Below are positions 16,811 through 25,313 of a stretch of 51,086 nucleotides of DNA, in pieces. Source of the DNA: Mangrovicoccus algicola (GTDB taxonomy: Bacteria; Pseudomonadota; Alphaproteobacteria; Rhodobacterales; Rhodobacteraceae). Both the position numbers and the translations under genes were made by a program. How positions within the stretch are numbered: position 1 is the stretch's first letter; the number at the start of each line of letters is the position of its first letter. The notes under the pieces were generated by a model. It saw only the letters and a program-made list of their open reading frames with translations, searched no databases and was not told the DNA's origin. The DNA lies in the NCBI RefSeq assembly GCF_014903745.1, contig NZ_JACVXA010000036.1:1-51086 (forward strand), given 5' to 3'.

Positions 16811-17740
16811 TCACTCGGCGGCGATCACGACCTCCACCCGCCGGTTCAGCCGCCGCCCCTCGGGGGTGGCGTTGCTGGCCCGCGGCGCCAGCGCGCCGAC
16901 CCCGGCCGCCTCCAGCCGGGCGCCGGCCAGGCCCAGCCGCTCCACCAGATAGCGGCGCACGGATTCGGCGCGCTGGCGCGACAGCGCCTGGTTGGCCGCC
17001 GCGTCGCCGCTGGCATCGCTATGGCCGACCACGGTCGCACGGGCCCGGGGATGCGCCGTCATCCAGGCCGCCAGCTGAGAGACGCTGGCGGGCACGGGCT
17101 CCGGCAGGTCGGCAGAGCCGGTCGCGAAATCCAGGCCGTCCAGCACGGCCATGCCCTTCCCGTCCAGCGCCTGCGCGATATCCGCGACCGGCGCGGGCGC
17201 CCCCGCCCCCGGCTCGGCCGGGACCTGCGCCGGGACCGCGACGGGCCGGGGGGCCACCGGTTCGGGCCGGATCACGCTTTCCTGCCAGACCACGTCGCTG
17301 CCGGTGCGGCTGACCAGCACCAGCCGCAGCCCGGTTTCCGCGCCGCTGCCGGTCTCGACCGCGAAGGCATGGAACTCGGCCAGGTCCAGATACATCTCGG
17401 GCGGCGGCAGCAGCTCCAGCGCACGGCGGAAATCGAATCCGCCGCAGTCCTCCGTGGCACAGTCGAAGAGGATGCGCCCGCCCCCGGCCGCTGCCTCGGC
17501 GCGCAGCCCCTCGAACACGCCTGCAACGCTGGCCTGCCCGTCAAGCGGGCGGCGCCACGCCGCCAGCCGCCGCACGCCCTGCACGGCACGCAGCGGCACG
17601 GCGGTGCCGTCGAAGACCCCCACCGGCAGGCTGTAGCGTCCCGGCGGATCCTCGCGCGTTCCGGTGGCGACGGCCGCGGCGGGCGCCTGCGCGAGGGCCG
17701 GGGCGGCCATCAGGGCCGCGGCCAGGATCGCCCGGATCAC
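16811..17740 (-). CDS. OmpA-family outer-membrane/peptidoglycan-associated protein
   Basis: This 309-residue protein starts at GTG 17740, which overlaps the stop of the acetyltransferase (GTGA). The signal peptide is MIRAILAAALMAAPALAQA. A central region of about 140 residues contains two Cys in FDCATEDCGGFDF and is of unknown type. A proline/alanine linker (about residues 160-185) leads to a C-terminal OmpA domain that binds peptidoglycan: LDFATGSADLPEP, VVGHSDASGDAAANQALSRQ and RAESVRRYLVERL, ending RRLNRRVEVVI. It lies third in the operon. Confidence 0.92.
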   Translation of the reverse strand: MIRAILAAALMAAPALAQAPAAAVATGTREDPPGRYSLPVGVFDGTAVPLRAVQGVRRLAAWRRPLDGQASVAGVFEGLRAEAAAGGGRILFDCATEDCGGFDFRRALELLPPPEMYLDLAEFHAFAVETGSGAETGLRLVLVSRTGSDVVWQESVIRPEPVAPRPVAVPAQVPAEPGAGAPAPVADIAQALDGKGMAVLDGLDFATGSADLPEPVPASVSQLAAWMTAHPRARATVVGHSDASGDAAANQALSRQRAESVRRYLVERLGLAGARLEAAGVGALAPRASNATPEGRRLNRRVEVVIAAE

Positions 17741-18468
17741 GGCGCCGGCACCCGGTAGTGATAGCGCAGCACCGGGCGCATCCCCAGCCCCGCATAGAGC
17801 GCCCGCGCCCCGGCATTCGCCTCCGTGACAGCCAGGGCCAGGACCTCTCCGCCCCGGCCGGCCGCCCAGGCCGCGGCCCGGGCCAGCAGGCGCGCGGCAT
17901 TGCCGCGACGGCGCAAGGCGGGGCTGATCTCCATGGCGTGGATCATCGCGACCGGCCCGTCCATGGCGACGAAGGCGGTCCCGGCCGGCCGGTCGCCATC
18001 GCGCGCCAGCAGCGACACATGCGGCCCCGCGACCCGCGCCATCACGGCAAGCCGGTCGCGCCCGATCCCGCCGAGCCCCCAGATTTCCTCCTGGATCGCC
18101 AGGGGCGGCCAATGCGCGAAGGTCGAGAGCGGCGGCGTCGCGATCCCGCCGAAGGCCGAGAGCGGCGCGGCATGGACGATGGTCGGATCCCCCACCGCCC
18201 AGCCCCCGCCTTCCAGCAGCGCATCCAGCCCCGGTGTGTCCGGCAGGATCTGGAAAACCGGCCTCTGCCCCCAGGCCTGCATCTGCGCCACGGCCCGCGG
18301 CAGCGCGGCGGCCAGCCCCTCCGCCCCCGGCAGGGCGCGGGCCGCCGTGACGCGCTGCCCTCCGCCGGCCGAGCGGCGCAGCATGAAGGGGCCCATCGCG
18401 ACCTCCTCCGCGGCGGGCCATGTCGCGGCCAGCGCCCGGCGCATCCGCTCCGCGTCGGGCAGGCTCAC
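17737..18468 (-). CDS. GNAT-family N-acetyltransferase
   Basis: This is a 243-residue protein beginning at GTG 18468, which overlaps the stop of the CinA-type gene (GTGA). The C-terminal 100 residues hold the acetyl-CoA fold: GTAFVAMDGPVAMIHAMEIS, the pyrophosphate loop RRRGNAARLLARAAAWA, and VTEANAGARALYAGLGM. The N-terminal half (residues 1-120) is poorly conserved and probably a second, degenerate GNAT-like half. The substrate is unknown. Confidence 0.88.
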   Translation of the reverse strand: MSLPDAERMRRALAATWPAAEEVAMGPFMLRRSAGGGQRVTAARALPGAEGLAAALPRAVAQMQAWGQRPVFQILPDTPGLDALLEGGGWAVGDPTIVHAAPLSAFGGIATPPLSTFAHWPPLAIQEEIWGLGGIGRDRLAVMARVAGPHVSLLARDGDRPAGTAFVAMDGPVAMIHAMEISPALRRRGNAARLLARAAAWAAGRGGEVLALAVTEANAGARALYAGLGMRPVLRYHYRVPAP

Positions 18469-19199
18469 TTGCCCACCTGCGGCAGCACCTCGCCCAGCCG
18501 CGCCATGGCCGCGTCGATGCGCGGACCATCCGTGCCGCGCACGACGATCTGGGCGCCGAAGGCCCCGTCGCGCTGGAACGGGTAGCTGCCCATCGACAGG
18601 TCCGGGAAATCCCGCGCCAGCGCGCCCAGCGGTCCGGCGATCTCGCCCTCGGGCATGTAGAGCGTCACCGACTGGCTCAGCAGCGGCGCGCCCCCGGTCA
18701 GCCCCGGCAGGACCGAGGCGACCATCGCCTCGAAGACGGCGGGCACGCCCGCCATGACATGGACATTGCCCAGGATGAAGCCCGGCGCCGCCGAGACCGG
18801 ATTGTCGATCAGCGCCGCACCCTCGGGAATGCGCGCCATGCGCAGCCGCGCCTCGTTGATCGTCGTGCCGCGATTGGCGTAATGCGCCTCGAGGATCGCG
18901 CGGGCATCGTCGCGCACGCCGATATGCGCGCCGAAGGCGGCGGCGACGGCATCGGCGGTGATGTCGTCATGGGTGGGGCCGATCCCGCCGGAGGTGAAGA
19001 CATAGGTGTGGGCCTCCGACAGCGCCGTCACCGCGGCGGTGATGGTGGCGGCGATGTCGGGGATGACGCGGACCTCCATCAGCGGGATGTTGTGGCGGGT
19101 CAGCTCCCCGGCCAGGAAATGCATGTTGGAATCGCGCGTGCGCCCCGAGAGGATCTCGTCCCCGATCACCAGCATCGCCGCCGTGGGAGTATCCGTCAT
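18465..19199 (-). CDS. CinA-type molybdopterin-binding-domain protein (no amidase domain)
   Basis: This 244-residue protein belongs to the short COG1058 group. AAMLVIGDEILSGRTRDSN, the MoaB/MogA-like SGGIGPTHDDITADAVAAAF, and GFILGNVHVMAGVPAVFEAM are all visible. Full CinA proteins add a C-terminal nicotinamide-nucleotide deamidase (PncC) domain, which is absent here. Short forms are sometimes linked to hydrolysis of ADP-ribose or to nucleotide repair; the substrate is not established. It is the first gene of a tightly coupled three-gene operon with the acetyltransferase and the OmpA-family gene. Confidence 0.9.
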   Translation of the reverse strand: MTDTPTAAMLVIGDEILSGRTRDSNMHFLAGELTRHNIPLMEVRVIPDIAATITAAVTALSEAHTYVFTSGGIGPTHDDITADAVAAAFGAHIGVRDDARAILEAHYANRGTTINEARLRMARIPEGAALIDNPVSAAPGFILGNVHVMAGVPAVFEAMVASVLPGLTGGAPLLSQSVTLYMPEGEIAGPLGALARDFPDLSMGSYPFQRDGAFGAQIVVRGTDGPRIDAAMARLGEVLPQVGK

Positions 19200-19433
19200 G
19201 TCCTGTCCTTTCCGGGTTGGCCTCGGCCAGATCTAGGCCTTCGCTAGCCCGCTTCCATGCGCGGATCAACTGTCCAGACCTTGGCACGGGCGCAAGCCCG
19301 GGCCGCGCCCGACCCTCCCCCCGGGAGGGCGCTTTCGGCCTGTCGTCCAGCACCTGCGCCTGGTCATCTGGCAGCGCCCAACAAAGCTCGCCCCGAGCCC
19401 CCGCCCTCCCAGGCTCGGGCGCGCCCCTTCCCG
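19200..19433. repeat. Hairpin-rich GC spacer beside the orphan gene
   Basis: This 234-base gap holds no gene but at least three inverted repeats: GGGCGC/GCGCCC (19288-19310), CCCTCCC/GGGAGGG (19313-19329) and CCCGAGCC/GGCTCGGG (19392-19419). The right-hand hairpin lies about 15 bases past the stop of the 452-residue gene and could end its transcript. The packing of GC palindromes suggests an interspersed repeat; copies elsewhere in the genome cannot be checked here. Confidence 0.45.
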
Positions 19434-20792
19434 CTATGCTTCAACCGCCGCCGGAACCGTAGCGGGCAGAGGCAGATCCGGCACGACCTCCGGGCGCACG
19501 AAGTCCGCGTAGCACTGCGACAGGGCGGCAACCAATTCCTTGATGTCCGGCCCCAGAAGATAGCTCGCGCCCGAGCCGATCGCTCCGAAGAGCTGTGGCA
19601 GGTAGATCGGAGCCACGGTTCCGGCTGCCGCAGCGGATGCGGGCAAGACGAAATCCCGCAACCAGTCGATTTTGGGATTCTTGAACCCCGCTTCCAGCAA
19701 ACGGTTCTTCAGCGCGATATCGTCTCTTGCCTTGTCCAACTCCGTCCGCAGCCGGGCGAGTTCCGCTTCGGCTTCGCGGAGCTTCCTGACCAAACCGGCA
19801 ACATCAGCGGCTGACCCCTGAAGCAGCTTCGCAAGCGCCGGATCGCTTTCCGGTCCCTCGGACAGGACGTCCTGCGATAGCTTGAACAGCCGGATCGCCA
19901 GCGCCTCGATAGGCTCGAAGGGCTCCGGCAAGCCATCATTGCGTATCCGCTTCGTGGCTTGGATGACCCCGTCAAGATATCGCGCAAGTCCTTCGGCACA
20001 AAGGCTCGCAGATTGCCTCTCATTGCGCAGGATTTCTGCCTGTCGCCGCGCGGCCTCACCGTTGAGAGGTGTTCTGTCACCAATCAGTCGTTGGATAGCC
20101 TCGGCCACCGCTGCCGGACCTTCCTGCCAAACCTCGTCCGGGATCAGGGCGACTTGGCGGCAAAGGTCCCAATCCGTCCAGTCTCCGGCGAGGACCGCGA
20201 GGTACCAGCGTTTCCAGAAACCCCAGATTGCATCATCGGTCGCGAAAAACTCAAACAGCCTGATCCGGCCTTGCAGGCGGTCAGTTGGTTCGGCCCGATC
20301 TGGCCAAAGCGAGGAAGCTCCGCCTCCGTGCCGTCGCAAATCTGCAACCATAGCAGGCGTCATCTCCGCGGAAAGAGCCGCCTCCGACCCCGACAACGAC
20401 GCGGCAACAGCTGCTGAATGGACCTCCCCCGATAGCGGAACATCTGCGGCGGCAGCGCCGGCAAGAGCTGCACTGATCCCGCTAACTTCCGATGGTCCCC
20501 CGCCTGTTGCGGCTGCCGCCAGAAAGCGCGCAGCATTGTTGGCTCCCAGCGCAGAACTATGAGCAGCGCGCTTGATATCCTCCCCAATTGCTCTGGAACA
20601 TGCCGCCGCCGTTGCCGAGGTCAATGTCGCGCGCAAAACTGGCAGAACGCATTCTGGAAGCACGTCCGGCTTTACGAACCCCAGCCCCGGCAACGCCCTG
20701 AGAGCCGACCGCGCCGCTAGGTGAATCGCCACCTGATGCGGCTGGTCCTTCAGCCAGGCCTCAATGCTTGCCTCGTCGGTAAACTCCGCCAT
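19434..20792 (-). CDS. Orphan hypothetical protein of 452 residues, lower GC than neighbours
   Basis: I do not recognise this protein. It starts MAEFTDEASIEAWLKDQPHQ and VAIHLAARSALRALPGLG, and continues with about 120 residues rich in Ala/Ser. A Trp-rich segment follows (DAIWGFWKRWYLAVLAGDWT), and a charged coiled coil lies near residues 335-375 (VRKLREAEAELARLRTELDK). A hydrophobic stretch (VLPASAAAAGTVAPIYLPQL) lies near residue 400. Sampled base composition is lower than in neighbours: 32 of 60 G+C at 19681-19740 against 45 of 60 in dapE at 21661-21720. That fits acquisition by transfer. It is divergent from the 112-residue gene. A membrane-linked sensor or defence protein is possible but unsupported. 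Confidence 0.75.
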   Translation of the reverse strand: MAEFTDEASIEAWLKDQPHQVAIHLAARSALRALPGLGFVKPDVLPECVLPVLRATLTSATAAACSRAIGEDIKRAAHSSALGANNAARFLAAAATGGGPSEVSGISAALAGAAAADVPLSGEVHSAAVAASLSGSEAALSAEMTPAMVADLRRHGGGASSLWPDRAEPTDRLQGRIRLFEFFATDDAIWGFWKRWYLAVLAGDWTDWDLCRQVALIPDEVWQEGPAAVAEAIQRLIGDRTPLNGEAARRQAEILRNERQSASLCAEGLARYLDGVIQATKRIRNDGLPEPFEPIEALAIRLFKLSQDVLSEGPESDPALAKLLQGSAADVAGLVRKLREAEAELARLRTELDKARDDIALKNRLLEAGFKNPKIDWLRDFVLPASAAAAGTVAPIYLPQLFGAIGSGASYLLGPDIKELVAALSQCYADFVRPEVVPDLPLPATVPAAVEA

Positions 20793-20852
20793 GCGGCCGC
20801 TCCGCTCAAATCACCGCCACCCTGCCCCCGCGCCCTGCCTCCCACAACCCGC

Positions 20853-20881
20853 TTGACGCCGCAGCCATTCCCGCGCATCTG
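20853..20881 (+). promoter_or_regulatory. Candidate promoter giving a leaderless mRNA
   Basis: TTGACG (20853-20858) and CATCTG (20876-20881) are separated by 17 bases. A start site seven bases beyond the -10 box falls at 20888, the A of the ATG of the next gene. There is no convincing Shine-Dalgarno sequence before that ATG. Confidence 0.4.
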
Positions 20882-20887
20882 GCGGCC

Positions 20888-21226
20888 ATGTCCAAGGAAA
20901 AGAAACCCCAGCAGGTCTATACCCTTCTCGTCCAGCTCGGCCGCAAGGCCGGGGACGGGCTGCCCGAGGGCGCGACCGGCGCGGCGCTGATGTGCTATTC
21001 GTCGGGCGTCGACGAGGCCGAGGCGGTGCGCGAAACCGTCGCCGTGCTGAAACAGGCCGACCTGGCGCCGCTGGATGTCACCGGCTACGGCACGCGGCAG
21101 GAACGCGAGGCGACCGGCCACGAGATCGACCCCGAAGAGAGCGACCTGATGGATCGCGCCCTGGCCGAGAATGCCGTGATCGTCGCCCAGATGACCCCCT
21201 TCTTCGGCGAGGACGAGGACGAGTGA
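20888..21226 (+). CDS. Small soluble hypothetical protein, 112 residues
   Basis: It starts MSKEKKPQQVYTLLVQLGRK, continues with GDGLPEGATGAALMCYSSGV and DEAEAVRETVAVLKQADLAP, and ends very acidic (FFGEDEDE). The mixed alpha/beta pattern suggests a compact cytosolic protein. I know no function. It lies 64 bases before dapE on the same strand and could share its transcript. The ATG has no clear ribosome site, while the promoter at 20853-20881 would place transcription start on the ATG. Confidence 0.8.
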   Translation: MSKEKKPQQVYTLLVQLGRKAGDGLPEGATGAALMCYSSGVDEAEAVRETVAVLKQADLAPLDVTGYGTRQEREATGHEIDPEESDLMDRALAENAVIVAQMTPFFGEDEDE

Positions 21227-21290
21227 CCCCGGGGGGCGGATTGCGCCCCCCTGCCCGGCGCGTTAGGTCCCTTGGCGAAGGAGACCGCCG

Positions 21291-22436
21291 ATGACCACCG
21301 ATCCCGTCGCGCTGACCCGCCGCCTGATCCGCTGCCCCTCCGTCACCCCCGAGGAGGGCGGCGCGCTGGACCTGCTGAGCGCGGAACTGACCGCCGCCGG
21401 GTTCACCTGCATCCGCATCGACCGCAACGGTACCCCCAACCTCTTTGCCCGCTGGGGCGACAGGGGGCATGCCAGAACCTTCGGCTTCAACGGCCATACC
21501 GACGTGGTGCCGGTGGGCGATGCGGGCGCCTGGACCATGGACCCGTTCGGCGCGGAGGAGGCGGAAGGCTGGCTCTATGGCCGCGGCGCCACCGACATGA
21601 AATCGGGCGTCGCCGCCTTTGCCGCGGCGGCCATCGATTTCGTCACCGCGACGCCGCCCGATGGCGCGGTGATCCTGGCGATCACCGGCGACGAGGAAGG
21701 CCCGGCCCGCGACGGCACGGTCGCGATCCTCGACTGGATGCAGCAGGCGGGCGAGGCGATGACCGCCTGCCTGGTGGGCGAACCCACCTGCCCCGAGAGT
21801 TTCGGCGAGATGATGAAGATCGGGCGGCGCGGCTCGCTCAGCGCCTTCTTCACCGCCACCGGCGTCCAGGGCCATGTCGCCTATCCGCACAAGGCCGCGA
21901 ACCCCGTGGCGGCGATGGCGAAGCTGGTGGACCGGCTGGCCTCGGCCCGGCTGGATGCGGGCAGCGCCCATTTCGACCCCTCGACCCTGGCGGTGACGAC
22001 CTTCGACACCGGCAATCCCGCGACCAACGTGATCCCCGCCCAGTGCCGCGCGACGGTCAATATCCGCTTCAACGACCTGCATGACGGCGCCGGGCTGACC
22101 GGCTGGCTGTCGCAGCAGATGGCGCAGGTGGCGGCAGAGACCGGCATCGGCTTCGACATGACCACCTCGCTTTCGGGCGAGAGCTTCCTGACCCCGCCCG
22201 GCCCGCTGGTGGACCTGGTGGCCCGCGCGGTGACGGCCGAGACCGGCGTCACGCCGGTGATGTCCACCTCGGGCGGCACCTCGGATGCGCGTTTCGTCAA
22301 GGATCACTGCCCGGTCGTCGAATTCGGCCTGGTCGGGCACCGCATGCACCAGGTGGACGAACGCGTGGAGATCGCCCAGATCGACCGGCTCAAGGCCGTC
22401 TATTCCCGCATCCTGACGGAGTATTTCGACGAATGA
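21291..22436 (+). CDS. dapE: Succinyl-diaminopimelate desuccinylase
   Basis: This 381-residue M20-family metallohydrolase removes succinate from N-succinyl-LL-diaminopimelate in lysine and peptidoglycan synthesis. Metal and catalytic motifs are visible: [13 protein letters not shown], the bridging Asp in [15 protein letters not shown], and the catalytic Glu pair in [10 protein letters not shown]. The DapE-type dimerisation insert and the closing [20 protein letters not shown] are also present. AAGGAG lies about eight bases before the ATG. The stop overlaps the following acetyltransferase start (ATGA). Confidence 0.97.
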   Translation: MTTDPVALTRRLIRCPSVTPEEGGALDLLSAELTAAGFTCIRIDRNGTPNLFARWGDRGHARTFGFNGHTDVVPVGDAGAWTMDPFGAEEAEGWLYGRGATDMKSGVAAFAAAAIDFVTATPPDGAVILAITGDEEGPARDGTVAILDWMQQAGEAMTACLVGEPTCPESFGEMMKIGRRGSLSAFFTATGVQGHVAYPHKAANPVAAMAKLVDRLASARLDAGSAHFDPSTLAVTTFDTGNPATNVIPAQCRATVNIRFNDLHDGAGLTGWLSQQMAQVAAETGIGFDMTTSLSGESFLTPPGPLVDLVARAVTAETGVTPVMSTSGGTSDARFVKDHCPVVEFGLVGHRMHQVDERVEIAQIDRLKAVYSRILTEYFDE

Positions 22437-22870
22437 CCATCACCGAAGCCACCACCGCCCGCGACATGGACGACATCCGTGCGCTGCGCCAGGCCGTCTT
22501 CGTCGAGGAACAGAACGTGCCGCCCGAACTGGAATGGGACGGGCTGGACGGCGCGGCCCGGCACCTGATCGCGCGCCAGGACGGGAACCCGGCGGGAACC
22601 CTGCGCTGGCGGATCACCGGCGAGGAGTCCGAGATCGCCAAGATCGAGAGGGTCTGCGTCCTGGACACCTATCGCGGCACCGGGCTGGGCGCGCAGCTGA
22701 TGTTCGCCGCGCTCGACGCCATCGGCGCCGCGCCCGACATCCAGCGCATCAAGCTCTCCTCGCAGGTCGCGGCGATCGGATTCTACCGCAACCTGGGCTT
22801 CACCGAGGAGGGGCCGGAATACGACGATGCGGGCATTCCGCATGTCGACATGTGGCGCCAGCGCCCCTGA
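22433..22870 (+). CDS. GNAT-family N-acetyltransferase (ElaA-like)
   Basis: This is a 145-residue single-domain GNAT protein. Landmarks are [28 protein letters not shown], then the acetyl-CoA loop [16 protein letters not shown] and [17 protein letters not shown], ending [15 protein letters not shown]. The pattern matches the ElaA/YjcF-like branch. Coupling to dapE through ATGA suggests joint expression, but the substrate is unknown. Confidence 0.9.
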   Translation: MTITEATTARDMDDIRALRQAVFVEEQNVPPELEWDGLDGAARHLIARQDGNPAGTLRWRITGEESEIAKIERVCVLDTYRGTGLGAQLMFAALDAIGAAPDIQRIKLSSQVAAIGFYRNLGFTEEGPEYDDAGIPHVDMWRQRP

Positions 22871-22951
22871 TCCAGCCGGGCGCGGCGCCACCTTGGCACC
22901 GGCGGGGCGCACAGCTAGAACGGGGCCAAGCATCGCCTGCGAGGACCTTCC

Positions 22952-23908
22952 ATGACCTTCCGCCACAAGCACCTGCTCGGCATCGAGCCGCTTCACCCCG
23001 AAGAGATCGGCACCGTGCTGGACCTGGCCGACCGCTATGCCGAGATGAACCGGCGCGAGAACAAGCATGGCGACGCGCTGGCCGGGATGACCCAGGTCAA
23101 CATGTTCTTCGAGAACTCCACCCGCACGCAATCCAGCTTCGAGCTGGCGGGCAAGCGGCTGGGGGCGGACGTGATGTCGATGTCGATGCAGACCTCCTCG
23201 GTCAAGAAGGGCGAGACGCTGATCGACACGGCGGTGACGCTGAACGCGATGCATCCCGACCTGCTGGTGGTGCGCCACCCGCATTCGGGCGCGGTGGACC
23301 TGCTGTCGGAGAAGGTGAACTGCGCGGTGCTCAATGCCGGGGACGGCCGGCACGAACACCCGACCCAGGCGCTTCTGGATGCGCTGACCATCCGCCGCGC
23401 CAAGGGGCGGCTGCACCGGCTGAACATCGCCATCTGCGGCGACATCGCCCATAGCCGCGTGGCGCGCTCGAACATCCTCCTGCTGCACAAGATGGAGAAC
23501 CGCGTGCGCCTGGTCGGGCCGCCCACGCTGATGCCCGCGGGCGTCGCCGACTGGGGCGTCGAGATCTATCACGACATGCGCGAAGGCCTGGCCGATTGCG
23601 ACGTGGTGATGATGCTGCGGCTTCAGCGCGAGCGGATGGATGGCGGCTTCATCCCGTCCGAGCGGGAATATTTCCACCGCTTCGGACTGGATGCCGAGAA
23701 GCTGGGCTATGCCAGGCCCGACGCCATCGTCATGCATCCCGGCCCGATGAATCGCGGGGTGGAGATCGACGGGCTGATCGCCGACGACCTGACCCGCTCC
23801 GTGATCCGCGAGCAGGTGGAGATGGGCGTCGCGGTGCGCATGGCCGCGATGGACCTGCTGGCGCGCAACCTGCGCGCCGGGCGGGCCGCCGCCCCGGTCC
23901 TGGCATGA
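22952..23908 (+). CDS. pyrB: Aspartate carbamoyltransferase catalytic subunit
   Basis: This 318-residue enzyme forms N-carbamoyl-aspartate in pyrimidine synthesis. It has the carbamoyl-phosphate loop [20 protein letters not shown], the Lys loop [39 protein letters not shown] and the aspartate-binding [10 protein letters not shown], with a C-terminal [10 protein letters not shown]. Length is standard. The stop overlaps the start of a 32-codon gene (ATGA). pyrC, a common neighbour in relatives, does not follow directly. Confidence 0.97.
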   Translation: MTFRHKHLLGIEPLHPEEIGTVLDLADRYAEMNRRENKHGDALAGMTQVNMFFENSTRTQSSFELAGKRLGADVMSMSMQTSSVKKGETLIDTAVTLNAMHPDLLVVRHPHSGAVDLLSEKVNCAVLNAGDGRHEHPTQALLDALTIRRAKGRLHRLNIAICGDIAHSRVARSNILLLHKMENRVRLVGPPTLMPAGVADWGVEIYHDMREGLADCDVVMMLRLQRERMDGGFIPSEREYFHRFGLDAEKLGYARPDAIVMHPGPMNRGVEIDGLIADDLTRSVIREQVEMGVAVRMAAMDLLARNLRAGRAAAPVLA

Positions 23909-24003
23909 GCGATCCCAGGGACCCCCGCGCCAGCGGCATGATCGCGGCGGCCGCGCTTGTCGTGATGGCGGTGCTGACCGTCCTGGTGGTGGTGCTTGCC
24001 TGA
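23905..24003 (+). CDS. Membrane microprotein of 32 residues, coupled to pyrB
   Basis: ATG 23905 overlaps the pyrB stop (ATGA) and encodes [12 protein letters not shown] followed by a single hydrophobic helix ([20 protein letters not shown]) up to the stop at 24003. The 12-residue charged head and one helix fit a tiny inner-membrane protein with its N-terminus inside. It also overlaps the putative TTG start of the exporter gene. The position between pyrB and an exporter suggests coupled translation. Its function is unknown. Confidence 0.65.
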   Translation: MSDPRDPRASGMIAAAALVVMAVLTVLVVVLA

Positions 24004-24904
24004 CACGCTGCCGCATCCGCCCGCACGCCCGGGACAGAATCCGCTGGCGGGCATGGGCTGGATGGCGCTGTCGGGCCTGGCCTTCGTCTGTTTCATCGCC
24101 GCGATGAAATCGGTCGGCAGCGCCCTGCCCGTGGCCGAGGGGGCCTTCCTGCGCTTCGCCTTCGGGCTGGTCTTCCTTCTGCCGCTGGCGGGGCAGATCC
24201 GGGCGCATTGGCCGCGCGGACGCGACCTGAGGCTGTTCCTGCTGCGCGGCGCGGTCCATTCGGTGGCGATCTGCGCCTGGTTCTTCGCCATCGCGCGCAT
24301 CCCGATCGCCGAGGTCACCGCCATCAACTATCTCTCGCCGGTCTGCGTCACGGTCGGTGCGGCGCTGTTCCTGGGCGAACGGCTGGCGGCACGGCGCATC
24401 GCGGCGGTCATCGTGGCGCTGATCGGCGCTCTGATCCTGCTGCGGCCCGGATTCCGCACGCTGGAACCCGGCCATCTGGCGATGATCCTCGCCGCGGTCA
24501 GCCTGGGCACGTCCTACGTGATCGGCAAGACCCTGGCAGCGCGGTTCCCCGCCGGGCTGGTCGTCGCCTGGATGAGCCTGGCGGTCACGCCGATCCTGGC
24601 GCCGCTCGCCCTGGCCGACTGGGTGACGCCCTCCTGGCCCGTGCTGGGCCTGCTGGCCCTGGCGGCGGGCTTCGCCAATCTGGGCCATTACCTGATGACC
24701 CTGGCATTCCGCGCCGCGCCGGTGGCCGTGACCCAGCCCGTCACCTTCCTGCAGCTGGTCTGGTCGGTGATCCTCGGCCTGGTGGTCTTCGGCGAACCGG
24801 TCGATCCCTTCGTGCTGATCGGCGGCGGGGTGATCGTCGGCGCGGTCTCCTTCATCGCCTGGCGCGAACACATGCTCGGGCGCAGGGCCGCACGGACGAC
24901 TTGA
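23996..24904 (+). CDS. DMT-superfamily (EamA) exporter
   Basis: This protein of up to 302 residues has ten hydrophobic helices in two EamA repeats (SGLAFVCFIAAMKSVGSALP, VAEGAFLRFAFGLVFLLPLA; second repeat from about residue 155, SLGTSYVIGKTLAARFPAG). Such proteins export amino acids, nucleosides or other metabolites. The TTG at 23996 overlaps the microprotein gene by eight bases; an ATG at 24053 would remove 19 residues without touching a helix and is an equally good start. The substrate is unknown. Confidence 0.92.
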   Translation: MPDTLPHPPARPGQNPLAGMGWMALSGLAFVCFIAAMKSVGSALPVAEGAFLRFAFGLVFLLPLAGQIRAHWPRGRDLRLFLLRGAVHSVAICAWFFAIARIPIAEVTAINYLSPVCVTVGAALFLGERLAARRIAAVIVALIGALILLRPGFRTLEPGHLAMILAAVSLGTSYVIGKTLAARFPAGLVVAWMSLAVTPILAPLALADWVTPSWPVLGLLALAAGFANLGHYLMTLAFRAAPVAVTQPVTFLQLVWSVILGLVVFGEPVDPFVLIGGGVIVGAVSFIAWREHMLGRRAARTT

Positions 24905-24971
24905 TCCCGGTCAAGGCGGGCCGCCCCGAGCAGGTGCAGTCTGGTCGCGCACCCCAGCGAGGAGACCGACC

Positions 24972-25226
24972 ATGACCCATGTCCCCCATGCCCTGGCCGA
25001 GGAATTTCCCGACCGGATCGAGGCGCTGCGCCGCCTGCGCCAGAGCGATGCCCATGTCGCGCGCCTGACGGAAGACTATACCGAGATCAACGACATCCTG
25101 CACCGGGTCGACTGCAACCTGCAGCCGATGTGCGATGTCGAGGCGCTGCGGCTGCGCCGGGCCCGCGTCGCGCTGAAGGACGAACTGGCGCGGATGCTGG
25201 ATCGCGCGCCCGCCGCGACCGCCTGA
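24972..25226 (+). CDS. YdcH-family (DUF465) small protein
   Basis: This is an 84-residue helical protein. RIEALRRLRQSDAHVARLTE, DYTEINDILHRVD and the final LRRARVALKDELARML match the DUF465/YdcH pattern, which forms a helical hairpin. It follows GAGGAGACC at a good distance. The function is unknown; relatives are small cytosolic proteins. Confidence 0.88.
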   Translation: MTHVPHALAEEFPDRIEALRRLRQSDAHVARLTEDYTEINDILHRVDCNLQPMCDVEALRLRRARVALKDELARMLDRAPAATA

Positions 25227-25313
25227 GGGCGCCCGTCCCTTCCGGAACCGCCCGGCCTTGCGCAGGCGCCGACCGCGCTTTAGCCAAGGACCGGACCAAT
25301 CCGGAGAGACGAC

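Noticed and set aside
22400-24871. An 823-codon open frame on the minus strand
   Set aside because: It lies opposite the acetyltransferase, pyrB and exporter genes; composition is rich in His, Gln and Arg with no domain.
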